64,000 nt of DNA from Spirochaetota bacterium (GCA_034190085.1 JAXHTS010000068.1:62001-126000); one strand, 5' to 3'; positions 10,076 through 20,594 are shown, numbered from the stretch's first letter. Translations and numbers: made by a program. Notes: a model not told the origin generated them from the sequence alone.

Positions 10076-10802
10076 AAATGCCTCCAAATTCTTTTTATAA
10101 AAATTATTTCTATATATCAATGATTGATTAGAGTTTATTCTCTCTATCATTCATCAATTATCATTTACATTGAAGCAAGGATGTGTAACTCATTCAGTTC
10201 AGAAAAATAATGAATAAATCTCAGTATTGAACCAATCCTATGTATTGGGATAGCCTATTGGATTATTACAAAATAGAAACTATAATATGCTAAATCAACC
10301 TGCATAGACTCCCCTCCTTTCATCGGGACAGGATATTGGGGTTTTTAGTATAAATGCGAATAATATGCCACTATTTATCTAAATTTTTGATGTACTCAAT
10401 TCCCTTATATATATTTTCACTATCAATAATTATAGTGGTAATTAAGATAAAATTTTATTTTTTTATTGATATTATTAATCTTAACACTGCCTGAATAAAT
10501 ATTCAGGCTTACAATATATATATTCAAATTAAGTATTATATACAAACATAATTAAACCGTCCAGACTTTCCTTGTCTAAAAGGTAAGAATAAAGCTTTGA
10601 GTAGTCAAAGAAAAAAAATAATTTAAGTGCATTTTTTCATTTTTCTGATAATGACGAATTCTGAAGGGAAATCATAGAGAAAACTTGACATACTCTGCTA
10701 ATCTTATAAAGATATATTAATAAGAAATTATTTTAGGTTGCGATTAAGATAGATATTGATTGCTTTATTATATATAAAATTCTCCAATAAGAGGGAGTTG
10801 AA
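10076..10802. other. Divergent intergenic region between the FadL-like gene and def
   Basis: No gene is visible in 727 bases. A perfect 8-bp hairpin, GCCTGAAT / ATTCAGGC with loop AAAT, lies at 10489-10508. It lacks a T-tract, so it is either a weak terminator or a protein site. A candidate def promoter is listed separately. Confidence 0.5.
10685..10712 (+). promoter_or_regulatory. Candidate sigma-70-type promoter for def-fmt
   Basis: A perfect TTGACA box lies at 10685-10690, with a TAAAGA at 10707-10712 (16-base spacing) or TATAAA at 10705 (14 bases) as possible -10 elements. The -10 is poor. It is about 90 bases upstream of the def start. Confidence 0.3.
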
Positions 10803-11312
10803 ATGACATATAAACTCGTTTATTATGGCAATAGAACACTGAGACAGGTGGCTGAGGAGGTTGTTAATATTGATCAGAAAATATCTGATCTGATCGACTC
10901 AATGTATAATATAATGTATGCTGGAAGCGGCATCGGTCTTGCTGCGCCACAGGTAGATGTTTCAAAAAAGATAATAACTCTAAATCTTCAAATGTATAAT
11001 GGCCCATCCTTGGCATTGATTAATCCAATAATAATTGGGAATTCTGAAGAGATTGAGCCTTATGAAGAAGGGTGTCTCTCAATTCCTGGAATACGGAAAG
11101 AGATTTATAGGCCTTCAAAGATTTCGGTAAAGGGACTTACTTTAGATGAGAAGGAGGTTCAGATTGATGCTGATGGTCTACTTGCACGAGTGCTTCAACA
11201 TGAGATAGATCATCTTAATGGAATCTTCTTTACTGATCATCTTGAGGATTATTTGAGAAAAGAGCTAACATCTCAATTGAAAAAAATAAAGAAACTAAAT
11301 CATGCATCATGA
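10803..11312 (+). CDS. def: Peptide deformylase
   Basis: Def removes the N-formyl group from nascent proteins. At 169 aa it is full length. All three metal-site motifs are intact: GIGLAAPQ at residues 43-50, EEGCLSIPG (Cys ligand), and QHEIDHLNG (two His ligands and the catalytic Glu). An AGAGGGAG ribosome-binding site precedes the ATG at 10803. It overlaps fmt by four bases (ATGA), the classic def-fmt arrangement that joins formylation and deformylation. Confidence 0.97.
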   Translation: MTYKLVYYGNRTLRQVAEEVVNIDQKISDLIDSMYNIMYAGSGIGLAAPQVDVSKKIITLNLQMYNGPSLALINPIIIGNSEEIEPYEEGCLSIPGIRKEIYRPSKISVKGLTLDEKEVQIDADGLLARVLQHEIDHLNGIFFTDHLEDYLRKELTSQLKKIKKLNHAS

Positions 11313-12250
11313 GAATTGGTTTTTTTGGCACTCCGGATATTGCTGCTTATTGCCTTAGTAAGCTTATTGACTTTAGCGAAATCGCCTTTGTGGTAACAGC
11401 AGAGGATAAGCCATCAGGGAGAAAACGAAGAATAGTAAATAATCCTGTCAAAGGGATTGCTCTCGATAAGGGCATACCCATATTCCAACCCATAAATCTT
11501 ATTGAAGGAAGCTTTGTTGATAAAATCAAGAGGCATGAAGCTGATGTATATGTGGTTGTTGCATATGGCAGGTTGTTACCAAAAGAAATTTATACTATCC
11601 CACATTTAAATACAATAAATCTTCATCCCTCCCTGCTTCCAAAATATAGAGGTGCTGCACCTATTCAATGGGCTATATTAAATGGCGATACTGAAACCGG
11701 AATTACTATTCAATTAATGAATGAGCGATTGGATGCCGGGGATATTCTTATCCAGAAAAAGATTCCAATAGATAAGGATATGACAGCTGGGGATCTATTC
11801 AACCAGTCTCTTCCTATAGGTGTGGAACTTATCAGGGAAGTTATTGGGTTACTGGCATCTGGTATATCAACTCCTATCAGACAGAAAGAGGATGAAGCCA
11901 CCTATTGTATGAAGATAGATAGAGAAATAGCTCAAATAAACTGGGGGAGAACCTCAATGGAGATTCACAATCTAGTAAGGGGGCTAAATCCAAAACCAAT
12001 TGCATGGACAAACTTTAGAGGAAAGAGTATTAAGATCTGGAAGACAAGGCTAATTGATGAGGGGATTGATTGCAATATAGGGCTTGGATTTTTGAAGATT
12101 TATAAGAAGAGGCTTTTTACAAGAACCGGAGATGGCTATGTGGAGATCTTACAATTACAGCCTGAGGCAAAAAGGGTTATGGATGGCTCCTCCTTTATCA
12201 ATGGGTACAGGGTTATAGAGGGTGATCGATTTGATATAATCAATGTTTAA
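11309..12250 (+). CDS. fmt: Methionyl-tRNA formyltransferase
   Basis: Fmt formylates initiator Met-tRNA using 10-formyl-THF. The 313-aa length is normal. The N-terminal Rossmann-like domain begins MRIGFFGTPDIAA, the folate site is in NLHPSLLPKYRGAAPIQWAI (with the catalytic Asn-His), and the C-terminal OB-type domain starts near INWGRTSMEIHNLVRGLNP. It overlaps def by the shared ATGA. Confidence 0.96.
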   Translation: MRIGFFGTPDIAAYCLSKLIDFSEIAFVVTAEDKPSGRKRRIVNNPVKGIALDKGIPIFQPINLIEGSFVDKIKRHEADVYVVVAYGRLLPKEIYTIPHLNTINLHPSLLPKYRGAAPIQWAILNGDTETGITIQLMNERLDAGDILIQKKIPIDKDMTAGDLFNQSLPIGVELIREVIGLLASGISTPIRQKEDEATYCMKIDREIAQINWGRTSMEIHNLVRGLNPKPIAWTNFRGKSIKIWKTRLIDEGIDCNIGLGFLKIYKKRLFTRTGDGYVEILQLQPEAKRVMDGSSFINGYRVIEGDRFDIINV

Positions 12251-12329
12251 TAGTAATATACTAAGTAAAGGCGTAAAAATAGATGAGAGATCGCTTGATA
12301 CTTCCGTTGTGAATAAATTCTGAAGTTTA

Positions 12330-12515
12330 TTAATCATGGTTTTTAGATAGATAGTTGACTAAACACTCCGATCGATACTTGCAGTGTACATTTGGATCTG
12401 GGCATATGCAGGCTGTTCCCTTATCACTTTTATCACAGCATTTCCGACAATAACCATGCCCGAACTTCTGACATACTGCAACAGCATCCTCTTCTGGATG
12501 ATACCTGCATTTCAT
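12330..12515 (-). CDS. Small Cys-rich putative zinc-binding protein
   Basis: A 61-aa frame starting MKCRYHPEEDAVAVCQKFGH, followed by YCRKCC and three more Cys (CICPDPNVHC, and Cys51 in the ECLVNYL tail). The CxYHP...AVxxC...CxxC arrangement is that of small B-box-like zinc proteins. Short proteins of this type occur next to unrelated genes in several anaerobe lineages, as far as I recall. It is convergent with fmt. The dense Cys/His pattern in a frame this short argues that it is real. No function known. Confidence 0.6.
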   Translation of the reverse strand: MKCRYHPEEDAVAVCQKFGHGYCRKCCDKSDKGTACICPDPNVHCKYRSECLVNYLSKNHD

Positions 12516-12846
12516 ATAAGACTATACTATACCCTTACAACTGTTCATTCCCCTATTCTTGAAAATACAACCAATAGTGGATTTCAAATTGGAAAGTACA
12601 TTCCAACTTAACCTATAGTCTTTAAAAAGACTAATGAGAATTAGGTTAATTCTATATTAGTTAGCATCAAAATATTAAAGTTTACAAATAAATGTTGATA
12701 TATTATCGTGACCAGCGTTTTTGTGTAAAGGATTTTAATAAACTTTCGATTATATGCATTTACGATGCATAAGCAAAGTCGATATAACTATCAATAAATT
12801 AGGAAGATTAGCTGTTAATTGATTTTTTTTGGGGAGTAAATGAATT
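12516..12846. other. Intergenic stretch upstream of glyA
   Basis: No gene is evident. It holds the upstream regions of the small Cys-rich gene (reverse) and glyA (forward). A GGGGAG ribosome-binding site for glyA is at about 12831-12836. Confidence 0.5.
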
Positions 12847-14100
12847 ATGATATCTGCGCTAGAACAGTATGATCCGCAAATTTATGAACTCATTAGGCAG
12901 GAGGAATCACGCCAAAGCGGTTCTCTAAGACTTATACCTTCTGAAAACTATGTCTCAAAGGCGGTTATGATTGCAACTGGAAGCTGCCTAACAAATAAAT
13001 ATTCTGAGGGCTACCCTAGCAGACGATATTATGAGGGTCAACAGGTGACAGACCTTATTGAGATGCTGGCGATAGAGAGGGGAAAGAAGATATTCAAGGC
13101 AGAACATGCTAATGTACAATCATATTCCGGTTCAGTAGCAAACCTCGCTGCGTATCATGCACTAATCGAACCGGGAGATACAATCATGGGGCTGGCTCTC
13201 CCCTATGGCGGTCATCTTACCCATGGATGGAAGGTGAGTATAACAAGTAGGGTATATAATTCTGTATCATATAAAGTTAGAGACGACAATGGCAGATTAG
13301 ATTATAATATGATTGAGGATGAGGCAAAAAAGCATAAACCAAAGCTTATAATTTCCGGCGCAACAGCATATCCACGTGAGATAGACTTTGATATATTTGA
13401 TCAGATTGCAAAGAGCGTTGGAGCCTATCATATCAGCGATATTGCGCATATATCTGGTCTTGTGGTAGCAGGCATCCATAAGACACCTGTGCCCTACTCT
13501 GATGTAGTATCAACCACAACTCACAAGACCCTAAGAGGTCCTCGAGGTGGCATGTTGCTCTGTAAATCTGAGTATGCTGATATCATTGATAAAGCCGTTT
13601 TCCCTGGGTTGCAGGGCGGTCCACATATGCACACACTTACAGCTATAGCAGTTGCCCTTGCTGAAGCTGATACACCAGAGTTTATTGAATATGCGAAACA
13701 GGTTGTAAAAAATGCCAAAACAATTGCTGAGAAATTGACTGAATACGGCTTTAATCTTGTCACAGGTGGGACAGATACGCATTTAATCCTAATTGATTTA
13801 CGGAACAAGGGGATACCGGGCAGGAAACTTGCAAAGGCATTGGATAGAGCCAGAATCGTTACGAATTACAATACAATACCAGGGGATCCTGCTCCGCCAT
13901 TCAATCCCAGCGGATTGCGTATCGGAACACCAGCAGTTACAACTCGAGGAATGAAGGAAGCGGAGATGGAACTTATTGCAAAATTTATCAATACAGTAGC
14001 CGAGAATATAGATAATGAATCAGTAATAGAAAGGGTTGGGAAGGAGGTCTTACTCTTGTGCTCACAATTTCCTGTGCCTGACCATTTTATTATAAAATAA
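12847..14100 (+). CDS. glyA: Serine hydroxymethyltransferase
   Basis: GlyA interconverts serine and glycine with THF and is the main source of one-carbon units, including the formyl groups used by Fmt and the AICAR transformylase in this window. The 417-aa product carries RLIPSENYVS, EGYPSRRYYEG, the PLP-binding Lys in STTTHKTLRGPRGG, GLQGGPHMH and the GLRIGTPAVTTRGM region near the C-terminus. It is a complete fold-type I enzyme and stands alone. Confidence 0.97.
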   Translation: MISALEQYDPQIYELIRQEESRQSGSLRLIPSENYVSKAVMIATGSCLTNKYSEGYPSRRYYEGQQVTDLIEMLAIERGKKIFKAEHANVQSYSGSVANLAAYHALIEPGDTIMGLALPYGGHLTHGWKVSITSRVYNSVSYKVRDDNGRLDYNMIEDEAKKHKPKLIISGATAYPREIDFDIFDQIAKSVGAYHISDIAHISGLVVAGIHKTPVPYSDVVSTTTHKTLRGPRGGMLLCKSEYADIIDKAVFPGLQGGPHMHTLTAIAVALAEADTPEFIEYAKQVVKNAKTIAEKLTEYGFNLVTGGTDTHLILIDLRNKGIPGRKLAKALDRARIVTNYNTIPGDPAPPFNPSGLRIGTPAVTTRGMKEAEMELIAKFINTVAENIDNESVIERVGKEVLLLCSQFPVPDHFIIK

Positions 14101-14289
14101 TATCATCCTAAAGGATACCAGCAGGAATTATTGAAATAACTGTACCATTATCTCCAATTATAATAGGAATAGCAAACCAAAGATAAATGTAATTGGGATA
14201 AAGCAGTTTGAACAAACTGATGCGATGTTTATAAATGTTGATAATTGTGGCCATTTTTATACTCACCTTTATATTCCCAATAATTGTTG

Positions 14290-15123
14290 ATGAATACAAA
14301 AGATATCATCAATATATCTAAGTTGCACAATCTTCATCCAAATAAGAGATTAGGGCAGCACTTCATATGCAACAAGGATATAATAGACAGAATAATTACT
14401 GTTAGCGATATTGATAATTGTGATAATGTATTAGAAATTGGTGCTGGTTTAGGGGCCTTAACGGAAGAGCTCATAATAAGGGTCGATTCTATAACAATAA
14501 TAGAGGTCGATTCAGGAATAGTAAGATTTCTTAGGGAGAGATTCAAGGAGAGAGTAGGATTAACAATCATACACGCTGATTTCTTAAAGCTCTCTTTGGA
14601 TGAGCCTTTTAGCAAGACCATCTCCAATCTCCCCTATTACTGCGCTTCTGAGATCCTGTTAAAGATAGCACAGGAGTATAGGATAAGGGATGTATATATA
14701 ATGCTGCAAAGAGAGATGGCAGAAAGGCTTGTTTCACAACCTGGATCAAAGGACTATGGCGCATTCACGGTTGCGATAGGTCTTTATTATAAGGCTAAGT
14801 TACTCTTTCATATTGACAAAAGCTCTTTTTTCCCAAAGCCGGATGTCGCATCATCATTTGTTCATTTAGCCCTTAAGGATGATTGTGACCTCACCCAGGA
14901 TGAGATAGATATATTTCATAAAGTAGTAAGGGCAGCATTTTGGGGAAGAAGAAAGACAATCGTAAATGCTCTTGCTGAATCACCACATCTTAAGATATCA
15001 ATTCATTTGATAAAAGATGTGCTAGAAGAGTTGAATATTGATCATAGAATAAGGGGCGAAAATCTGAATATTCATGATTATATACAATTGACCCAAAAGC
15101 TATGCCAATACATAGTTGCTTAG
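14290..15123 (+). CDS. ksgA: 16S rRNA dimethyladenosine transferase
   Basis: KsgA (RsmA) dimethylates two adjacent adenines near the 3' end of 16S rRNA as a late 30S assembly check. I use ATG 14290; two in-frame TTG codons sit just before it. Motifs are RLGQHF, the SAM motif VLEIGAGLGALTEEL, VDSG and the catalytic NLPYYCASEILL. The C-terminal helical domain has FWGRRKTIVNAL. Length about 277 aa, as expected. Confidence 0.95.
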   Translation: MNTKDIINISKLHNLHPNKRLGQHFICNKDIIDRIITVSDIDNCDNVLEIGAGLGALTEELIIRVDSITIIEVDSGIVRFLRERFKERVGLTIIHADFLKLSLDEPFSKTISNLPYYCASEILLKIAQEYRIRDVYIMLQREMAERLVSQPGSKDYGAFTVAIGLYYKAKLLFHIDKSSFFPKPDVASSFVHLALKDDCDLTQDEIDIFHKVVRAAFWGRRKTIVNALAESPHLKISIHLIKDVLEELNIDHRIRGENLNIHDYIQLTQKLCQYIVA

Positions 15124-15334
15124 GTTGTGAGGTATCATAGGTTGACGATTTTCCTGCAATAAAGGTGATATTAAAGGGATTAACTTATATTTAATCGTAT
15201 AGATTCCATAACAGGTGGTACAAAGCCTTTTTTTACGCCGGTAATTACAGACAAGGAATTTTGAGTATAGTAATTGATCGTTATAATTAGAATCTGCTAT
15301 TTCATTTTTTATTAATTAACGGTACCATACAAGT

Positions 15335-17872
15335 ATGGGAAGAATAAACATTTCAACCATCAACAAGCTGGTATTTGATCTTCAGAAACCTGCAAGATAT
15401 GTTGGTGGTGAATTTAATCAAATCGTAAAACAAGATACTTTTATTCATATGGCTATCAGTTATCCAGACCTATATGAGATTGGGATGTCCAATAATGGTA
15501 TAAGAGTGCTTTATGACATTGCCAACAGCCTGGAGGATGTTTCTTGCGAGCGAGTCTTTGCTGTGCCCGATGACTTTGAGAAAAAGATCAGAGAAATAGG
15601 TATCCCATTATATACACTGGAGAGCTTCACTCCACTCTCTGAACTCGATCTTATAGCATTCAATATTTCTCATGAGTTGCTCTATACAAACATCCTGCTG
15701 ATTCTTGACCTTGGAGATATCCCTATACTTGCCAAGGATAGGGATGATTGTCATCCTATTATTATCGCTGGGGGTGAGGCAACCTCGAATCCCGCCCCAA
15801 TGAATGAATTCATTGATGCCTTTTTTATTGGCGATGGAGAGGAGGGAATAATCGAGATAATAGAAGCAATAAGGATTTCAAAGCGCGAGTCCTTGAATAG
15901 AACTCAGATTATCGATCTCTTGGATCAGATAGGGGGTGTATATATACCCTCTAAATATCGATTTGTTTATAATGGAGGATTATCCAGAATTGAAGGGAAG
16001 ATTGTCAATAAGAGGATTTATCGAGGTGAACTCAAGGATCCTATTAGGCCTATCTTGCCGAATATTAGGATTACTCAGGAACGAAGTGTAATTGAGGCTA
16101 CCAGGGGATGTAAAAATCTATGCAAGTTCTGCCATGCCGGGTATTATGACCTCCCCTATAGAAATATTAAACCAGAGATATTGCGCGATCGTATCTTTCA
16201 AATAATTGAAAATACAGGTTACAGCGATTTGACACTGTCGTCTCTATCAATTAGCGATTACAGATTTTTTGAAATACTACTCAATTATATTTTGCCCCCT
16301 TTGACTGAAAGGGGGATATCAGTTTCGCTTCCATCGATGCGGGTTGATAAAAGGACCCTCCCAATAATTGAACAGATGTCGAATATAAGAAAAACCTCTC
16401 TCACCTTTGCTGTTGAATCTGCATCAGATGAGATAAGGAGGATGTCAAACAAGAGGTTAGAAATTGAGGATCTCCTATCAATTGTAAGGCATGTTTTTGA
16501 TCGAGGTTGGAGGGTTTTAAAGTTATATTTTATGATTGGTCTTCCGGGTTGCAATGAGCATGATGAAGCATGCTCAATAATTGAACTTTTAAAGAGAATA
16601 TACAAGATAGCTGGAAGAAACAAGAGGATCAATGTGACGATATCGCCATTCGTGCCAAAACCACACACACCCTTTCAATGGGAAGGCCAAATGGATGTTG
16701 ATTATAATGAGGGTATAATCAGAAAGATTAAGCGATCCCTGCCTAAAGCAATTGAGATCAAGAATCATGATGTTAGGGCATCTATCCTGGAAGGTGTATT
16801 ATCTAGGGGGGATATATTTTTAGGCAGGGTAATTAGCGCATCTTATAAGGATGGCTGCCGGTTTGATTCATGGAGGGAGCATTTTCATTTCGATGTATGG
16901 GAAAAAAATCTTAATGATCTTATTCCAGATTGGGATAAACACCTCTCACCCAGGGATGAGGGTGAAATGCTCCCCTGGTGTTTCATAAAGACTGGTTATG
17001 AAAAACTAATAAAATTTAATAAGGAAAAGATCTCATGTCGGCCAAAGGATAATATAATAGATAGGTTATATGATACCGAGTTTAATCCCAATGTGTTCAG
17101 GAAGTCTTTGGATGTGTTTAAACTAAAATATGATGTAAAGCAGAGAATCAGAATAAAATTATCAAAAAGGGGTTTAGCCAAGTATATCCCACATATTGAC
17201 TTTATTGAGATAATAAAGAGGGCCTTAAGAATGATTGATGCCCCTGTTGCCTTTACTCAAGGCCATAATAAAAGGGAAAGGATCTCCATGGGATATCCCT
17301 TGCCAGTAGGGATTGAGAGTATATGCGAGTTATGCGATGTTGATCTATACGGCGGCTTCAGGATAACTGAAGCGATTATAGCACTTAATTATAGATTGCC
17401 AAAGGGGATAGGTGTTGTTGACATGAGATTTCTCAATAAGAAAGAATCAATAATGGCTGTGACCTCAGCCATGGGGTTTTCTATTGATATAGTAAAGGAT
17501 GAATTCTTTGAAAAATGCAAAGAAAATATCAATTCAAAGATTGATTTTATAAAGGATGGCGCAAAGGGCTCAAGAAGAATAAAATTTCATGATGCAATCA
17601 TAGATTATACAACAGAAATTAATCAATCCAATCATTATACAGGATCAGAGGAAGATCCCAATTTCCTCAGATCAACGCTAGAAGGCGAGGACTCAGCCAA
17701 CAATCCTAGAGTGATGGATGTGAGGATTAAAGTGGGAACAGAGAACTCCATGAGGATTGATAAGATTATCCTTGCATTATCGGAAACAGATTATAGCCAG
17801 TTTTATATGTTCAATATTCTAAAGACATCTCAATATAGAGTGGAAAATAATAATATTGTGGAGATTGATTAA
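15335..17872 (+). CDS. Radical SAM protein fused to a DUF2344 domain (TIGR03960/TIGR03936 type)
   Basis: The 845-aa protein has an N-terminal B12-binding-like part (about 1-210), then a radical SAM core with the cluster motif C-K-N-L-C-K-F-C in ATRGCKNLCKFCHAGYY near residue 260. A C-terminal domain from about 605 (RIRIKLSKRGLAKYIPHIDF and APVAFTQGHNKRERISMGYP) is the DUF2344 type. This fusion is common in anaerobic bacteria, often beside ribonuclease G, and a role in RNA or ribosome modification is suspected but unproven. Here RNase G is not adjacent. No frame damage is seen. Confidence 0.88.
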   Translation: MGRINISTINKLVFDLQKPARYVGGEFNQIVKQDTFIHMAISYPDLYEIGMSNNGIRVLYDIANSLEDVSCERVFAVPDDFEKKIREIGIPLYTLESFTPLSELDLIAFNISHELLYTNILLILDLGDIPILAKDRDDCHPIIIAGGEATSNPAPMNEFIDAFFIGDGEEGIIEIIEAIRISKRESLNRTQIIDLLDQIGGVYIPSKYRFVYNGGLSRIEGKIVNKRIYRGELKDPIRPILPNIRITQERSVIEATRGCKNLCKFCHAGYYDLPYRNIKPEILRDRIFQIIENTGYSDLTLSSLSISDYRFFEILLNYILPPLTERGISVSLPSMRVDKRTLPIIEQMSNIRKTSLTFAVESASDEIRRMSNKRLEIEDLLSIVRHVFDRGWRVLKLYFMIGLPGCNEHDEACSIIELLKRIYKIAGRNKRINVTISPFVPKPHTPFQWEGQMDVDYNEGIIRKIKRSLPKAIEIKNHDVRASILEGVLSRGDIFLGRVISASYKDGCRFDSWREHFHFDVWEKNLNDLIPDWDKHLSPRDEGEMLPWCFIKTGYEKLIKFNKEKISCRPKDNIIDRLYDTEFNPNVFRKSLDVFKLKYDVKQRIRIKLSKRGLAKYIPHIDFIEIIKRALRMIDAPVAFTQGHNKRERISMGYPLPVGIESICELCDVDLYGGFRITEAIIALNYRLPKGIGVVDMRFLNKKESIMAVTSAMGFSIDIVKDEFFEKCKENINSKIDFIKDGAKGSRRIKFHDAIIDYTTEINQSNHYTGSEEDPNFLRSTLEGEDSANNPRVMDVRIKVGTENSMRIDKIILALSETDYSQFYMFNILKTSQYRVENNNIVEID

Positions 17873-17938
17873 TAACCTTAATGGCCGATCCTCGAGTTGA
17901 AATCCTTTGCTTTTCCTGTTGATATAGTAAACTGTCAA

Positions 17939-19255
17939 TCAATCGTATGATTCAGAACCCAGATAAGTAACTGGCGGGATATTCATCAACCAACGAAGAG
18001 TATTTTTAAGTTTCATCAATTGAACAAAGAGATCATGTATGGGTTGTTGGCCGGTCTCATAGATTGGGCTCTTCCAATAAAAGGATAACCAATCCTGAAT
18101 GCCATACATTGATGCCCTCTGTGCAAGATCAAGGAATAGGGCTAGGTCAAGGACAATTGGGGCAGCAAGAATTGAGTCTCTGCAAAGAAAATCAATTTTA
18201 ATCTGCATCTGATAGCCAAGCCATCCAAAGATATCGATGTTGTCCCAGCCCTCTTTATTATCGCCGCGCGGGGGGTAATAGTTTATTCTTACAAGATGAT
18301 AATAATCATCGTATAGATCAGGATATAGTTCAGGTTGAAATATTTGATCTAATACAGAGAGTTTGCTGACCTCCTTTGTCTTGAAGGATTCAGGATCATC
18401 AAGCACTTCGCCATCCCGATTCCCAAGTATGTTAGTGGAATACCAGCCATTGAGGCCGATCATTCTAGCCTTTAATCCAGGCGCAATGATGGTTTTTATT
18501 AGGGTTTGGCCTGTTTTAAAGTCCTTTCCGCTTATGGGAACCCTGTTCCTGTCTGCCAGTTCCCTGAGGGCAGGTATGTCAATACATAGATTTGGCGCGC
18601 CATTAGCAAAGGGTATTCCTAAATCAAGGGCAGCATAGGCGTAGATCATGCTTGGGGCAATATTCTCATCGCTTTCCTTTAACCCCTTCTCAAAGTTCTC
18701 CAATGTATCATGCACACCAGGCACAATTCCTTGAAATATTTCAGTGCTTCCGCACCATATCATTACAGCCCGGCTTATATTTTTTTCTTCTTTAAACTCT
18801 ATTATGTCATTTTTTACCATCTGGGCGAGATCCCAATAAGAAGGAGCATCCTTAATCCAATCACCATCCAACTTTTTTACATAGTTTTTATTAAATACAG
18901 CCTTCCAGGGCTTTATGCAGGATAACTCTTCCTTTACAAGATCAATTTGTGATTGTTGGAGCACCTTCGCCTTTGATGCAACCTGATAACAATTATCCTC
19001 AAAGATATCCCATCCGCCAAACTCAAGATCGCTTAAATCAGCAAGGGGTACAAATTCGTTTATGTTTACATATTTTGCATTTTCGCCTTTGCTTACTCTA
19101 ATTTTTCCCATTTGGGATAATGAACCTATGGGAGTATTAAAACCCTTCAATATCAGTGTTACTCCCGCGATAAAGGTTGAGCTAACAGCGCCAAGTCCTG
19201 GAATTAGAATACCCATTTTCCCATTTGGTTTAATTATTTCTGAATTTGTTTCCAT
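17939..19255 (-). CDS. Inositol-3-phosphate synthase
   Basis: Converts glucose-6-phosphate to 1D-myo-inositol 3-phosphate with NAD as redox cofactor. The 438-aa protein opens with a Rossmann motif, ILIPGLGAVSSTFIAGV. It has WCGSTEIF, the active-site stretch ISGKDFKTGQTLIK (catalytic Lys), GWYSTNILGNRDG, and IKIDFLCRDSILAAPIVLDL. The bacterial form lacks the extended N-terminus of the eukaryotic enzyme. The product could feed inositol phospholipids or compatible solutes (for example di-myo-inositol phosphate); no companion gene here tells which. Confidence 0.93.
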   Translation of the reverse strand: METNSEIIKPNGKMGILIPGLGAVSSTFIAGVTLILKGFNTPIGSLSQMGKIRVSKGENAKYVNINEFVPLADLSDLEFGGWDIFEDNCYQVASKAKVLQQSQIDLVKEELSCIKPWKAVFNKNYVKKLDGDWIKDAPSYWDLAQMVKNDIIEFKEEKNISRAVMIWCGSTEIFQGIVPGVHDTLENFEKGLKESDENIAPSMIYAYAALDLGIPFANGAPNLCIDIPALRELADRNRVPISGKDFKTGQTLIKTIIAPGLKARMIGLNGWYSTNILGNRDGEVLDDPESFKTKEVSKLSVLDQIFQPELYPDLYDDYYHLVRINYYPPRGDNKEGWDNIDIFGWLGYQMQIKIDFLCRDSILAAPIVLDLALFLDLAQRASMYGIQDWLSFYWKSPIYETGQQPIHDLFVQLMKLKNTLRWLMNIPPVTYLGSESYD

Positions 19256-19753
19256 TATTCCTCTATAGGCAATTATTGATATCTTAAGAGTATTGGATTA
19301 GTTATATGTCTTCAGCACAGGATTTTTTAGTGTATAGGGTGTATTGCTTAGGTATTCTAATACCTCTTCACCTTGTATCCACATCTGAATCCTCAAATTT
19401 TTCCTTGTTAAGCGATAAGGCTTGACATTTAGAACAAAAGGAATGGAATTCCGATGCAGTTAAAGAATTCACCTGAATCGAAGAATTGTTTTTCAATAAT
19501 ATATAACTGGCTTCTTTACAAGATACAATTATTGCAATAGTTAATATTATATAGTATTATGATAAAATAATCTATCTTTGATCTTATCAAAGATATTGAC
19601 CTAATAGTAATAGTCAAGGAAAAATGTCAATAATTTTAAGAGATCGCAATAGTTTTGCTTGAAATTTAAAATATCTAAAAGTATAAAATGATCAATGTTT
19701 TTAATAAGAATCATAATAAAGATGCAAATGATTATTTATAGCAGGATCTTTAT
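19256..19753. other. Divergent intergenic region
   Basis: No gene is visible in 498 AT-rich bases between the inositol-3-phosphate synthase gene and the 268-aa gene. Both promoters should lie here, but I could not place either with confidence. Confidence 0.45.
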
Positions 19754-20560
19754 ATGACAATAACCAGAGCTGAAAAAGCTGCATATAATGACTATATCAA
19801 AGAGTTTAAATCAGAAATTGATGAGTCAAACAGGAAGATTAAAGATTTGGGCAACAGGAAGAGAAAGATGTCATCAATTTCTTCTTATTACAATCTTGAA
19901 ATTGTGTTAGAGACAATAAAAATAATTATGCTCTATATAAATATAAGTGATGTTTCTATTGAAATGCTTCATATTAAGAATGAAGGCTTCCTGAATAATG
20001 CAAGAAAGGAGATCTATAAGGTTCTTCAACTTATGGAAGAGATAGTAGGAAGCTCAATAGACCATCCACTAAAGGAGAACGAAGAATATATAAAAAAAAT
20101 TGATAGGGTTAATCCTAAACAAGTACTTAATATTATACAGAGTATTCATAATTATGTAAATACGCTGATTGAAAGATTTGGGGAAAGTTCAAAGTGGAAA
20201 TGGTCCTTTGTAGATATACAGGGAAGGGTTGCAGTAATCACCAAGAATATTGTAAATTTTTCAGATTTACAAAAATATAGAGACCCAAGAACAGAGTATT
20301 ATAGAGAGAGACAGGATTTGTTAAAGCTTTGTAAGCATAGTCTAAATGAAGCCGCTAAGCATTATAGAAATCGATATGAGTTATCATCACAAGTTCCGGG
20401 TGATATAATTAAGTCAATTGATCTTCTTGTCTTTTTGCGGAGGATTAATGTACTATTTGGCGAATCAGATGAGGCTGCAAAATTAAAGAATACTATTGAT
20501 GCCTTAAAGGCAAGAATGGAGGCTGAAGAGAAGAAAAAGGAAAAAAAGAAAAAAAAGTGA
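19754..20560 (+). CDS. Helical protein of unknown function upstream of hrcA
   Basis: A 268-aa, highly charged, mostly alpha-helical protein with no signal peptide. It begins TRAEKAAYNDYIKEFKSEID (coiled-coil-like). A hydrophobic helical core follows (IVLETIKIIMLYINISDVSI), then a run KYRDPRTEYYRERQDLLKLC, and the C-terminal 13 residues are almost all Lys and Glu. An AGGA ribosome-binding site lies upstream. It ends about 70 bases before the CIRCE element, so it precedes the heat-shock unit but is not under CIRCE control. I do not recognise the family. Confidence 0.7.
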   Translation: MTITRAEKAAYNDYIKEFKSEIDESNRKIKDLGNRKRKMSSISSYYNLEIVLETIKIIMLYINISDVSIEMLHIKNEGFLNNARKEIYKVLQLMEEIVGSSIDHPLKENEEYIKKIDRVNPKQVLNIIQSIHNYVNTLIERFGESSKWKWSFVDIQGRVAVITKNIVNFSDLQKYRDPRTEYYRERQDLLKLCKHSLNEAAKHYRNRYELSSQVPGDIIKSIDLLVFLRRINVLFGESDEAAKLKNTIDALKARMEAEEKKKEKKKKK

Positions 20561-20594
20561 TTTTTATATTATAAAAGTTGACAATAACTTTTTT

